Of a stretch of DNA of 53,642 nt, positions 24,338 to 32,804 are shown piece by piece. The DNA is from a virus: IMG/VR virus record IMGVR_UViG_3300037502_003770, positions 1-53,642 of that record; one strand, 5' to 3'. Within the stretch, counting starts at the first letter, position 1. The number at the start of each line of letters is the position of its first letter. A program made the position numbers and the translations under genes. The notes beneath the pieces were generated by a model. It worked only from the letters and a program-made list of their open reading frames with translations. It was not told where the DNA came from and ran no database searches.

Positions 24338-26161
24338 ATGGCAACAACATTCGATTATTCAAGAAAAAGTTTTACTGAAATAAGACAACTTCTTTTAAAT
24401 TATATAAAAGACACTTATCCTGAAATATATAATGATTTTAATCAAGATTCATCTATTAATTCAGTATTGCTTGAATTAGTGGCTGCATTAGGTGATAATT
24501 TATATTATGCAATAGATAGAAGTGCAAATGAAGTTTTTGTTGAACAAGCACAAACAAGGAAAGCTTTATTCAACTTATCAAAAACTCTTGGGTCAAAGAT
24601 TCCGAATATAAAACCTTCTATTACTGTTTGTGAATTTACAGTATCAGTTCCAGCAAATGGTGATACTTTTTCTACCGAATATTTACCGATTATAAAATAT
24701 GATACCACAATAGAGAGTAATGGTATTACATTTCAACCTGTAGGTGATATAGATTTTTCAAGTAATTTATCATTTTTTGGAACAAATAATAGAAAAATTC
24801 TACCTAGAATAGAAAATGGTCAAGTAATTGATTATCAAATTACAAAAACTGAAATGGTTATTAGTTCATCAATTAGAACTTTTACTCAAACAGTAAGAGA
24901 AGATAATATACAACCATTTTTAAAATTAACTTTACCTGAAACAAATATTGTTGATATATTAGCTGTTATTGTAAAACCTAATATCAATAATACTTCTTTA
25001 CCTACGGAACAAGATTATATTAATGAAGATTATTTATTTTATGAAGTAGATTATTTAGCTGAGAATCAGGTTTTTGTTGAAAATACTAATTTTAGAGAAG
25101 AAGAAATTAAATCAGGGTATTGGAAAAATATAACTAAAAAGTTTATTAAAGAATTTGATGAAAACGGATTTTGTTCAATTACATTTGGCGGAGGTAACGG
25201 TGATTTAAATTATTTAACAAATAGTTTAAAAAATATTAATGGTTTTGATAAAACTAAACAATATTTGTATAATACAGCTCTTGGTGAAATACCAAATATA
25301 AATTCAACAATTTATATTAAATATAGAATAGGTGGTGGAAAACAAGCAAACGTTTCAGCAAATTCTATAAGAACAGTTGTAAATAATAATATGTTTGTTA
25401 ACGGTACAAACCCTGTTATAAATCAAAGAGTAATTAATAGTTTAAGAGTAAATAATACAATACCTGCTTTTGGTGGTAGAGATAGTCTATCTAATGAAGA
25501 AATTAGAAATTTTATAAAGTATAATTTTTCTGAAAATGGAACTTGTTTAACTACCTCTGATTATATGTTGAGACTTCAAAAAATGGAGGGTAAATATGGT
25601 TTACCTTTCAGGACAACAGTTTTTGAAGAAAATAATAAGATTATAATAAGTATTTTAGGTATTGATAGTAATAACAAACTTGATAATCAATCTACTTCTA
25701 TTTTAAAAGAAAATATTTCAGAATATTTATCAAAATTTAGACCAATGAATGATTACGTAGAAGTTAGAGATGGTCAAATTATTAATCTAGCTTATGATTT
25801 TACTTTATTGATTGATAATAGGTCAAATCCAACAGAAATATTACCACAAGTAATACTTGCAGTAAATGAATTTCATGATATAAATAATAATTTCATGGAT
25901 GATGATTTATTCTTAGGTAATCTAATAGAAAAAATAAATAATATTAACGGAGTATTAAATATTAATTCATATGTTGTTTATAATAAAGTAAATGGTCAAT
26001 ATTCAATAAATACTATAAATATGCCTTTAACTAAAGTAGATGATAGTACTTTTAAAATTGATGTACAACAATCAGTTTTATTATCTTCTAAAGATGCTAT
26101 GTTTGAGGTTAAGTTTCCTGAAAAAGATATAAGAATTAATTTTAAAAGAATTACAATTTAA
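24338..26161 (+). CDS. Baseplate wedge protein, gp6/Baseplate_J-like
   Basis: 607 residues. The N terminus FTEIRQLLLNYIKDTYPEIY then DSSINSVLLELVAALGDNL, with Tyr and Ala-rich helices and QTRKALFNLSKTLG, is characteristic of gp6/J-like wedge proteins. The middle is beta-rich (FNITFGGGNGDLNY-type segments). A later part, FRTTVFEENNKIIISILGID, also fits. It should form the wedge dimer that links tube-side and sheath-side parts of the baseplate. It pairs with the divergent gp25-like gene. Confidence 0.85.
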   Translation: MATTFDYSRKSFTEIRQLLLNYIKDTYPEIYNDFNQDSSINSVLLELVAALGDNLYYAIDRSANEVFVEQAQTRKALFNLSKTLGSKIPNIKPSITVCEFTVSVPANGDTFSTEYLPIIKYDTTIESNGITFQPVGDIDFSSNLSFFGTNNRKILPRIENGQVIDYQITKTEMVISSSIRTFTQTVREDNIQPFLKLTLPETNIVDILAVIVKPNINNTSLPTEQDYINEDYLFYEVDYLAENQVFVENTNFREEEIKSGYWKNITKKFIKEFDENGFCSITFGGGNGDLNYLTNSLKNINGFDKTKQYLYNTALGEIPNINSTIYIKYRIGGGKQANVSANSIRTVVNNNMFVNGTNPVINQRVINSLRVNNTIPAFGGRDSLSNEEIRNFIKYNFSENGTCLTTSDYMLRLQKMEGKYGLPFRTTVFEENNKIIISILGIDSNNKLDNQSTSILKENISEYLSKFRPMNDYVEVRDGQIINLAYDFTLLIDNRSNPTEILPQVILAVNEFHDINNNFMDDDLFLGNLIEKINNINGVLNINSYVVYNKVNGQYSINTINMPLTKVDDSTFKIDVQQSVLLSSKDAMFEVKFPEKDIRINFKRITI

Positions 26162-26164
26162 AAA

Positions 26165-27817
26165 ATGAGTAGTTTAGGTAATAAACAAGCAAAATTAAAG
26201 AATAAATTACAATCTATTCTTTCATTTAATGAAAATATTGAAGTTCCTCAAGTTAATTCAGAGATAAGTACTCCTATATTTTTTATTTTAGATTTATTGT
26301 CTATTATAACACCTAGTTTAGATAATATTATTAATAAATTATTTGATGATAATTTTAAGAACATTAATCAACTTGTTAAAATAATTATATATGAAAACCT
26401 TATTCTAAATATAGAGGATAATTCCGTTAATAATATTTTATTTAGTATAGAAATATCTGATATAGATGTTTTAGAATTATATAATAAAGATTATAGAGAT
26501 TTAGTACATAGTAAATTTTATGGTAATGATGTAGTAAATAAAACTATTAGAGATATAATATTTACTAATTCAGAAAGTAATATTTTAAATAAAGGTCTTT
26601 TTATATCAAGAGATAATAATAGACTTAACGTAAGAATAGAATCTTCTCTTGATTATAAATCTTTTCTGTATAATATTATTTTTGATAACAATTTTGTTAT
26701 TTTAGATAAAGATATGATTCTTTCAGAAATAACAAAATTTACATTCAATTATACACAAGAAGAAAATACTGAATCTTCAATATTAACTTATTTAAAATTT
26801 AAAGAATTAATAAATAATATAGAATCTGATAAAGAAGATATTTTTAATTTAAATAAATATAATAAATTTGATGATAAAGTAAATGAAATTATTAAAGGTA
26901 CTTTTACTAAAAAATTAGGTGTATTTAATATTGAAAAAAAAGTAAATAATATTTATTTTTTTAAATTATTTAATAGTAATGATTATATAAATTCTTTTAT
27001 AAATATAGATACGAATTCAGATTTAATAAAAGATTTAAATAAAATAAATAAGCTAACTTCTAGTCTTAAAGTTAATATACCTAATAATACAAATATAGAT
27101 AACATAAGTAGTGATATTAACACAATATCTAAATATAGTAATGAAGGATTAAATAAATTATCTAATTCTAATATGACTATAAATAATATTAAAGGTACTA
27201 CTAGTAATAATACTAATGTTAACAATAATATTAATGATATAAATAACGCAGCAAATAGCGTTGGTAATGCCACTAATATTGCTGTTAATAATTTAAATAA
27301 AGCAAACCAAAGTTTAAATACTTTATCTAATTTTAATGTTCAATCTAATTCATTAAATAATTTACAAGATGATACTATTAATAAATTAAATGATTCATTA
27401 AATGAATTACAAAACTCAGCCATTACTAATTTAACAAAGGTAAGTGAACCTTTAAGTATTGTGTTTAAATATAAAATACTTACTAATTTCATAAATACAA
27501 TCACATTAAGAAGTGTATTAGACCCTAAAATAAAATTATTATTCTCTATGAATCAATATATTCGTAATGGTGAATATATATCTCAAAAAGATATAATCTT
27601 GTACTCTCAAAATTATGAAACTTTAATTAAAAAAATAACTAATGAATTAAACAAGAATTTTATTTGTTTTCTATTTAAGATTTTAAAAAAAGAAATACTT
27701 AAAATTTTAAAAAAAATTTTAACAGCTATAATTAAAGAAAAATTAATTGCTTATAAAAATATATATTTGTCCCTTCTTTTACCAAGACGTGATAGTACTA
27801 ATAATTTTCAAATATAA
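26165..27817 (+). CDS. Probable baseplate-associated protein with Asn-rich linker
   Basis: 550 residues. A mixed N-terminal domain (1-275) is followed by a long low-complexity stretch dominated by Asn, Ile and Ser (about 280-425, e.g. NINDINNAANSVGNATN). The C-terminal domain contains NTITLRSVLDPKIKLLFSMN and a basic amphipathic helix (FKILKKEILKILKKILTAII). No family is recognised. Position three bases after the gp6-like gene suggests a wedge, hub or tape-like structural role. Confidence 0.65.
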   Translation: MSSLGNKQAKLKNKLQSILSFNENIEVPQVNSEISTPIFFILDLLSIITPSLDNIINKLFDDNFKNINQLVKIIIYENLILNIEDNSVNNILFSIEISDIDVLELYNKDYRDLVHSKFYGNDVVNKTIRDIIFTNSESNILNKGLFISRDNNRLNVRIESSLDYKSFLYNIIFDNNFVILDKDMILSEITKFTFNYTQEENTESSILTYLKFKELINNIESDKEDIFNLNKYNKFDDKVNEIIKGTFTKKLGVFNIEKKVNNIYFFKLFNSNDYINSFINIDTNSDLIKDLNKINKLTSSLKVNIPNNTNIDNISSDINTISKYSNEGLNKLSNSNMTINNIKGTTSNNTNVNNNINDINNAANSVGNATNIAVNNLNKANQSLNTLSNFNVQSNSLNNLQDDTINKLNDSLNELQNSAITNLTKVSEPLSIVFKYKILTNFINTITLRSVLDPKIKLLFSMNQYIRNGEYISQKDIILYSQNYETLIKKITNELNKNFICFLFKILKKEILKILKKILTAIIKEKLIAYKNIYLSLLLPRRDSTNNFQI

Positions 27818-27829
27818 ACATCTTTTAAT

Positions 27830-28231
27830 ATGAAACAAATATTATCTAAATCAATAACAGATGCTTTATCCAAAATTTTATCTCTTAAAGATACCACCAA
27901 GACACCCAAAATACCTTCACCTATAATTCTTAACTCTCAAAATAGAAGCGGTCTATCAGCCCTTAAAATAGCAAATAAGGTATTACAAAAGAAAAGAGAA
28001 TTAGGGTTACCAACAGGAAATTACGAGGATGGTACAGCGAATTATAATGATATTATTATAAAAGAAATTATTGAACAAATATTAATAGCTATTCAAGAAG
28101 ATGCTAAAATAACTGTAGCAATACCTTTGGGTATTCCTGTTACAGCATCAGGGATAGGTGGGGATGGTGTTCCAGTTGTTGTACAAGGTGCTACAACAAA
28201 TATACAATCAGGTGGTGCAATAATACAATAA
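27830..28231 (+). CDS. Probable small virion protein
   Basis: 133 residues: a basic, Pro-containing N terminus (TTKTPKIPSPIIL), a helical middle (ALKIANKVLQKKRELGL) and a Gly-rich beta end (IPVTASGIGGDGVPVVVQGA). The Gly/Val-rich end resembles small spike or hub proteins but no signature is complete. It lies 12 bases after the Asn-rich protein in the baseplate operon. Confidence 0.55.
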   Translation: MKQILSKSITDALSKILSLKDTTKTPKIPSPIILNSQNRSGLSALKIANKVLQKKRELGLPTGNYEDGTANYNDIIIKEIIEQILIAIQEDAKITVAIPLGIPVTASGIGGDGVPVVVQGATTNIQSGGAIIQ

Positions 28232-28234
28232 AAT

Positions 28235-28396
28235 ATGAATATTATATTAATTTTATTAACTATTATAATTATTATTAGTATAGTAATTTATCATATGAAA
28301 ATAGAATTTATTAAAATAGATAATTCTATTGAAAGTAATCAATCTTTAAAGAAAAAAACTTGTAATTGTGGAAAAAAACCAAAAAGAATTAATTAA
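28235..28396 (+). CDS. Very small membrane protein with Cys-Asn-Cys-Gly tail
   Basis: 53 residues: a 19-residue Ile/Leu membrane span directly after the start (MNIILILLTIIIIISIVIYH), then a polar region ending KKKTCNCGKKPKRIN. The stop of the virion gene is four bases upstream and the Nudix GTG start lies inside its 3' end. The CxCG tail might bind metal as a multimer, which is inference. Confidence 0.6.
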   Translation: MNIILILLTIIIIISIVIYHMKIEFIKIDNSIESNQSLKKKTCNCGKKPKRIN

Positions 28397-28760
28397 AACA
28401 GTTTGCATCATTTTATTAAATGATAAAAATGAAATTTTAACTGTTTCAAGAAGAAACGATTATGAAGATTTAGGTTTAATTGGTGGTAAAATCGATGAAA
28501 CTGATTATTCACCTGAAATGGCAGCAATAAGGGAAACTAAAGAAGAAACTAATCTTGATATATATAATTTAAAATTGGTTGATGAAAGAATATATAACGA
28601 TGAATTAATTTATTGTTATGTTGCATCTTATAAAGGTTTTATTAAAGAAGAAAAAAATGGTGGCAAAGTAAAATGGTTATCACCTGAAACAGTAATATGT
28701 GAAGGCTGTACTTTTTCTGATTATAATACAATTATTTTAAAAAAATTAAATCTTATCTAA
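28368..28760 (+). CDS. Nudix hydrolase
   Basis: Nudix enzymes cleave nucleoside diphosphates linked to another group, such as dNTPs, ADP-ribose, NADH or RNA caps. This 130-residue protein has the box GGKIDETDYSPEMAAIRETK then EETNLD, keeping the REtxEE core, with one extra residue between GG and RE and no Glu at the first box position. Start is GTG at 28368, inside the tiny membrane gene. In a phage that also carries NAD-salvage genes, an NAD- or ADP-ribose-related substrate is possible but unproven. Confidence 0.85.
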   Translation: MEKNQKELIKTVCIILLNDKNEILTVSRRNDYEDLGLIGGKIDETDYSPEMAAIRETKEETNLDIYNLKLVDERIYNDELIYCYVASYKGFIKEEKNGGKVKWLSPETVICEGCTFSDYNTIILKKLNLI

Positions 28761-28761
28761 A

Positions 28762-29067
28762 ATGGTTGAAACATTATTAGTATTTATTTTTATTATATTC
28801 CTTGTTTATCAAGGAATATCTTTATTATATAATTATTTTATTATCAGACATTATCTTAAAATTATGAATAATATTCATAATAATGGTAAACTTGGTAAAT
28901 TAAAATTTCTTTTTAAAAAGATTGAGTTTATTTTAAATTCACCTATTTTAAAACAACATTTATATTCTACATTACTTTCTTTAAAAAATAGTCCATATCT
29001 TTTAACTAAAGAAGAAACAATGTATGTAGATAGGTTATTTAATAAGGTAGAAAAAGATAAAGAATAA
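28762..29067 (+). CDS. Small membrane-anchored protein
   Basis: 101 residues: an N-terminal membrane span (LLVFIFIIFLVYQGISLLYNYF), then a basic, helical cytoplasmic part (KLGKLKFLFKKIEF) and a charged end (DRLFNKVEKDKE). No family is recognised. It links the Nudix gene to array block B, with two or fewer bases between genes on both sides. Confidence 0.6.
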   Translation: MVETLLVFIFIIFLVYQGISLLYNYFIIRHYLKIMNNIHNNGKLGKLKFLFKKIEFILNSPILKQHLYSTLLSLKNSPYLLTKEETMYVDRLFNKVEKDKE

Positions 29068-29069
29068 AA

Positions 29070-29252
29070 ATGGTTATATTTATTAGTTGCGCTAGTGCAA
29101 GATATGTAGAAAAATTTTATAATAGAAGTTTATTTTCTGAATTATTTTTAACTAAAATATATATTATATTTTATTGTAACCTTTCTTTAAAATCAAAACT
29201 TATTTCTTTTAAAGAAAGACCTGAAAAAGAATATTTTTCTTATTATAATTAA
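29070..29252 (+). CDS. YxE/FxYYN array protein B1
   Basis: 60 residues: MVIFISC, YVE at 12-14, ending in the exact YFSYYN. First member of block B, two bases after the membrane-anchored protein gene. Function unknown. Confidence 0.7.
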   Translation: MVIFISCASARYVEKFYNRSLFSELFLTKIYIIFYCNLSLKSKLISFKERPEKEYFSYYN

Positions 29253-29258
29253 ACTTTT

Positions 29259-29486
29259 ATGAAAATAAACTTAATTTTAAAAGATTGTGATTATAGAGAA
29301 TATTTTGAGTATGTTGGTGAAAAATTATGTTTTATTGTATGTCATATTATTTACTACGATATTATATTATTTAATCAAATTCAAATAGGTTTAAATTATC
29401 TTATTAATTTAAATATATTTGAATGTTATGACCAATATCGATTTAAAACAAATAGATTTAAACAAGATGTTTATGATTATTATTAA
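29259..29486 (+). CDS. YxE/FxYYN array protein B2
   Basis: 75 residues: MKINLILKDCDYREYFEY with YRE at 12-14 and VYDYY at the end, lacking the final Asn. The leader before it (taaacttttatg) is the same as that before B3, showing that the junctions are duplicated with the genes. Confidence 0.7.
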   Translation: MKINLILKDCDYREYFEYVGEKLCFIVCHIIYYDIILFNQIQIGLNYLINLNIFECYDQYRFKTNRFKQDVYDYY

Positions 29487-29492
29487 ACTTTT

Positions 29493-29717
29493 ATGAAATA
29501 TCTTATTTTTATAGAAATAAACAATTTTAAGTATTTTGAACATATTACGCATGATAATATTTTTTCTGAAATAGTTATTAATATTACACGTTTTACTCAA
29601 AAAGTAGATATGTTTGTTACAGATATGAATTTTATTGAGACATTTACATCTTATAAATGTTCTTTTTATTTTAATGATTATGAATATAAATTTTTTGATT
29701 ATTATAATGATAACTAA
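29493..29717 (+). CDS. YxE/FxYYN array protein B3
   Basis: 74 residues: MKYLIFIEI, YFE at 14-16, ending FFDYYNDN with two residues past the motif. Spacing to B2 is six bases. Function unknown. Confidence 0.7.
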   Translation: MKYLIFIEINNFKYFEHITHDNIFSEIVINITRFTQKVDMFVTDMNFIETFTSYKCSFYFNDYEYKFFDYYNDN

Positions 29718-29721
29718 TATT

Positions 29722-29976
29722 ATGGTAGATTATGAAAAGTTAGTGATAAAAATTCAAATTAATTATTTTAGATATATTGAAATGTATTTTGAATCTTCAG
29801 AAAATATAGGTTCTATGTTTGAATGGTTATATGGTATAAAATTAAGAATCGTTGCAATTTTAAGTAATAATTATTCAAATTCTTACATTGTAGATTATAA
29901 AACATATATGGCAACATATTTTGGTTATTATAACATGAAGTACTCAAAATTAACTAAAATAAAAACAGTAATTTAA
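29722..29976 (+). CDS. YxE/FxYYN array protein B4 with tail extension
   Basis: Start placed at the ATG at 29722 (MVDYEKLVIKIQINYFRYIE), because earlier codons run through B3 in another frame and lack the family start. 84 residues; YIE at 18-20. The terminal motif YFGYYN is followed by 13 extra residues (MKYSKLTKIKTVI), so the stop codon lies beyond the usual point. B8 has a similar basic tail. Confidence 0.68.
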   Translation: MVDYEKLVIKIQINYFRYIEMYFESSENIGSMFEWLYGIKLRIVAILSNNYSNSYIVDYKTYMATYFGYYNMKYSKLTKIKTVI

Positions 29977-29978
29977 TT

Positions 29979-30197
29979 ATGAATATATTTATAAGTCCAC
30001 AAGAAAATAAATATTATACTGAATTTAATTCTGACAATGAATTCGCTTATCAAATAAGATATTATGATATAAATTTAATTTATACAAGAGAAGATTTTGA
30101 TTTAAAGAAAAATAATAATTATAAAAATAGTATTATGAAAATTTTAGATAATGATGATATTTGGAATTATGAATATTTTGATTATTATAATAAATAA
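29979..30197 (+). CDS. YxE/FxYYN array protein B5
   Basis: 72 residues: MNIFISPQENKYYTEFN with YTE at 13-15, a charged middle (YTREDFDLKKNNN) and YFDYYNK at the end. Two bases after B4. Function unknown. Confidence 0.7.
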   Translation: MNIFISPQENKYYTEFNSDNEFAYQIRYYDINLIYTREDFDLKKNNNYKNSIMKILDNDDIWNYEYFDYYNK

Positions 30198-30213
30198 AAT
30201 TATGTTTTAGATT

Positions 30214-30405
30214 ATGAGAATAAATTTAACTTTAAAAAATGGTATTTTATATAATGAATTTTTATATTATGGGCAATATTATTTTCAAATAACGAAGTTA
30301 CACACTATACATATAGTCGAAAATTTTATTTTTACCAAATATAGTTTTTTTTCGTATGTTATTGAAAGTGGTATTAAACCTAAGAATTTTATATATTATA
30401 GTTAA
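30214..30405 (+). CDS. YxE/FxYYN array protein B6
   Basis: 63 residues: MRINLTLKNGILYNEFLYYG with YNE at 13-15, ending NFIYYS. Sixteen bases from B5. Function unknown. Confidence 0.68.
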   Translation: MRINLTLKNGILYNEFLYYGQYYFQITKLHTIHIVENFIFTKYSFFSYVIESGIKPKNFIYYS

Positions 30406-30407
30406 CA

Positions 30408-30608
30408 ATGGAAATAGAAATTAAACTCGAAATATTATTTTATTATGAAAATTATCAAATTGCTAAGGAAAATTATATTTTTAATAAAATCGTATTTAAA
30501 AATTCTGTTATAAATTTTTGTTTAGATAAAAAAATATATTCTAATAAAGTTATTACAAATGGTTGGCATAGTAAAATACTTGAATTTAAATATTACGTTA
30601 TGAAATAA
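30408..30608 (+). CDS. YxE/FxYYN array protein B7
   Basis: 66 residues: MEIEIKLEILFYYENYQ with Y-Y-E at 12-14, ending EFKYYVMK. Two bases after B6. Function unknown. Confidence 0.68.
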   Translation: MEIEIKLEILFYYENYQIAKENYIFNKIVFKNSVINFCLDKKIYSNKVITNGWHSKILEFKYYVMK

Positions 30609-30614
30609 TTAAAC

Positions 30615-30845
30615 ATGGAAGATTTTATCAGAATAGATTTGTATAATTTTTATTATGCTGAAGGTAGGATTAAACATAATAAAAATATATTATACGTTGA
30701 AATAGGTTTTACACAAATAAGAATTATATTCTCAATATCTATATCATATAATATAATACAAGTTTCAAATGTTATTAGTGATGATGGGAAAAGAATGAAT
30801 TTAAAATATTATAATAATGGCTATAAAAAATTAACCAAAACATGA
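30615..30845 (+). CDS. YxE/FxYYN array protein B8 with tail extension
   Basis: 76 residues: MEDFIRIDLYNFYYAEGR with YAE at 14-16. LKYYN is followed by NGYKKLTKT, a basic tail similar to that of B4 (KLTK shared). ATGA overlap with B9. Confidence 0.68.
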   Translation: MEDFIRIDLYNFYYAEGRIKHNKNILYVEIGFTQIRIIFSISISYNIIQVSNVISDDGKRMNLKYYNNGYKKLTKT

Positions 30846-31057
30846 GAATAGATATTATTTTTGATGATTATGATGAATATAGTGAATTTTATTCTAATAT
30901 ATTTTCTATGAAAAGACAAACTTTTTGCTTTAAAATAATTTATGATTTAGGTACTGTTCTTAACGCTGTTTTTGAATATTTTAGTTTAGATATTAAAATA
31001 CAAAACTATAAAAAAACCTTTTTATACGATAAAACATTATTTTCTTACTACAATTAA
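30842..31057 (+). CDS. YxE/FxYYN array protein B9
   Basis: 71 residues: MRIDIIFDDYDEYSEFYS with YSE at 13-15, ending LFSYYN with TAC codons for both tyrosines. Last gene of block B; it faces the minus-strand sigma operon across a terminator. Confidence 0.7.
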   Translation: MRIDIIFDDYDEYSEFYSNIFSMKRQTFCFKIIYDLGTVLNAVFEYFSLDIKIQNYKKTFLYDKTLFSYYN

Positions 31058-31064
31058 AATAAAA

Positions 31065-31092
31065 AAATTCCATTCTAAAAAGAAAGGAATTT
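31065..31092. terminator. Terminator between convergent operons
   Basis: AAATTCC-A-TTCT / AGAA-A-GGAATTT forms an 11-bp stem with one A-A mismatch and an AAAA loop. On the minus strand it is followed by seven T (31061-31067 reversed), so it terminates the sigma/glycosyltransferase operon well. On the plus strand the T-run is poor, so it is a weaker stop for block B. Confidence 0.75.
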
Positions 31093-31112
31093 AAAATATA
31101 CAAATAAAACAA

Positions 31113-31928
31113 CTAAAAATTATAAATATCATCTTCTTCACTTTCTTCCTCTTGACTTGCAAAAATATAAAGGTCTTTAAATTTTAAAATAGAAGCTTTT
31201 ATATCTTTGTTTTTTATCTCTGTCATTGTGTTTATCATATTAAAGACTTTTTTCTTTAAGTAATAAGCTGATAAAGATTTATCTGTAGGAGGAAATAAAC
31301 TATTCCAGTTTTCAAAAATAGAAATCAAACTATTAGCAACTTTAATATCATTAGAATTTAAATTACTATCGCTTTTTATTTGTTTTTCTATTTTATTTTT
31401 TAAGTTAATCATTATATTATCATATTTATTTTTTTCTAATATGATTTTTTCATTTTCTTCTAAAGTATAATTTAGATTAGTATTTTCTAAAGTATATGAA
31501 ATACTTGAAAAATCTTCACTACTAGTTTCTTTATTATACAAAGATTCAGCCCATTTACCAACTTGATTTTTACATATAGTATTTAACATTGAGAAAGCTT
31601 TAGTTCTTTCACCAGCTTTATTTAATCGTGTTTCATCGAAAGTTTCAAGTAGATTAAATATAAAAATAAAAGCTTTCTCATACATATCATCAAAACCTTC
31701 TCTACCAAAGTACTTGCAGTATCTTTTAGTTGATTCATACACCAATTTTCTTAATGGTGTATGAATCTTATCAGTATAAATTCTATTTTTAACATTAATA
31801 TCATTCTCATATTTGTATTCAACCAAAGCTTTTTCTGTTTCTTCATTCCAGTATTTTTCTTTAGGTTTTCTACCTCTTTTTTTCTTAACTACAATAATTT
31901 CTTGTGTAACATTTTTTTCTTCTGACAT
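31113..31928 (-). CDS. Sigma-like factor, probable late-transcription sigma
   Basis: 271 residues, minus strand. A basic N-terminal stretch KKKRGRKPKEK has the AT-hook core (RGRKP at 18-22), suited to A/T-rich DNA. Residues 50-125 resemble sigma region 2: TPLRKLVYESTKRYCKYFGR, then GFDDMYEKAFIFIFNLLETF, then KAFSMLNTICKNQV, as in T4 gp55-like late factors. There is a helical C-terminal half and an acidic tail (EEESEEDDIYNF). It probably directs host RNA polymerase to phage promoters; the CTATTTA motif is a candidate target. It follows the two glycosyltransferase genes in one leftward operon. Confidence 0.7.
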   Translation of the reverse strand: MSEEKNVTQEIIVVKKKRGRKPKEKYWNEETEKALVEYKYENDINVKNRIYTDKIHTPLRKLVYESTKRYCKYFGREGFDDMYEKAFIFIFNLLETFDETRLNKAGERTKAFSMLNTICKNQVGKWAESLYNKETSSEDFSSISYTLENTNLNYTLEENEKIILEKNKYDNIMINLKNKIEKQIKSDSNLNSNDIKVANSLISIFENWNSLFPPTDKSLSAYYLKKKVFNMINTMTEIKNKDIKASILKFKDLYIFASQEEESEEDDIYNF

Positions 31929-31950
31929 TTTTTATTTGTTTAACATAAAA

Positions 31951-32799
31951 TTATTTACTAAAAGTTTTTATCTCACGTTCTTCTGTAAAGAAATATTCTT
32001 TTAAAGCAACTTCATACATTAGATATTCAAATTCTTCTTTTGAAATTTTATGTAAGGAATTACTATCTTTTAACAATTGATATAAATAACTATCTTCTCT
32101 TGTACTTCTATGAATATAACCTATTTTTGGAATAGTATATATTTTTAAAGATTTATGAGCAGCCCTTAACATAAATTCATATATGAAAGTTAATTTAAAA
32201 TTAGTTTTAATTTTACCTATTTTAAGAAAATCTTTTTTCTTAATTAAAGCACCTGACAAACTAAAATTTGGAATAGATTCGATTGTTTTTAAATTTAAAT
32301 AACCTTCTTCATCAATTGTTTCTAATTGTGCAAAAGATAATTCATTTTCAAAACGAATTAAATTTTTATTCATATCAGTTAAACCGACCATTGGCAAGAA
32401 AATAGATACATTATCTTTCCTTTTTCTATATTGTTCAAATAAATTAAACCAATAAGGCATGTATTCATCATCAAATTCTAAAATGGAAAACCATTCAGTT
32501 TTACAATGTTCTACACCTAAATTAATTTGGGATGCAATATCAGTTTTTTCATTATTTTCAACTAATGTAGTTAAAAAAGGATATTTACTAAAATCATATT
32601 CTTTTAAAAAGGTTGTTAATTCTTTATCTTTAACATTATAAACGATTAACAAATTTTCAGGTGAAAATATTTCTTCATCTAATTTATTATCTAGTTTTTG
32701 ATATATTGAATTAATAGCTTTATTAAATAAAGATATATTTACTTCACCTGATAAAGTATGTATTGGTAATATTACTGTAGTATTTTTACTTATATTCAT
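31951..32799 (-). CDS. Glycosyltransferase, GT-A fold (family 2-like)
   Basis: 282 residues, minus strand. The N-terminal strand TTVILPIHTLSG, then NLGVEHCKTEWFSILEFDDE with an E-F-D-D-E metal/nucleotide-sugar site near 118-122, and IPNFSLSGALIKKKDFLKIG followed by an acidic Tyr-Glu block, fit a family 2 glycosyltransferase. Targets could be modified phage DNA bases, virion proteins or host surface sugars. Six bases from the second glycosyltransferase gene in the same operon. Confidence 0.8.
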   Translation of the reverse strand: MNISKNTTVILPIHTLSGEVNISLFNKAINSIYQKLDNKLDEEIFSPENLLIVYNVKDKELTTFLKEYDFSKYPFLTTLVENNEKTDIASQINLGVEHCKTEWFSILEFDDEYMPYWFNLFEQYRKRKDNVSIFLPMVGLTDMNKNLIRFENELSFAQLETIDEEGYLNLKTIESIPNFSLSGALIKKKDFLKIGKIKTNFKLTFIYEFMLRAAHKSLKIYTIPKIGYIHRSTREDSYLYQLLKDSNSLHKISKEEFEYLMYEVALKEYFFTEEREIKTFSK

Positions 32800-32804
32800 T
32801 TTTA

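Noticed and set aside
26983-27273. Hydrophobic minus-strand frame (96 codons) opposite the Asn-rich linker
   Set aside because: Antisense of Asn/Ile codons gives Leu/Ile/Val codons, so the membrane-like look is an artefact.
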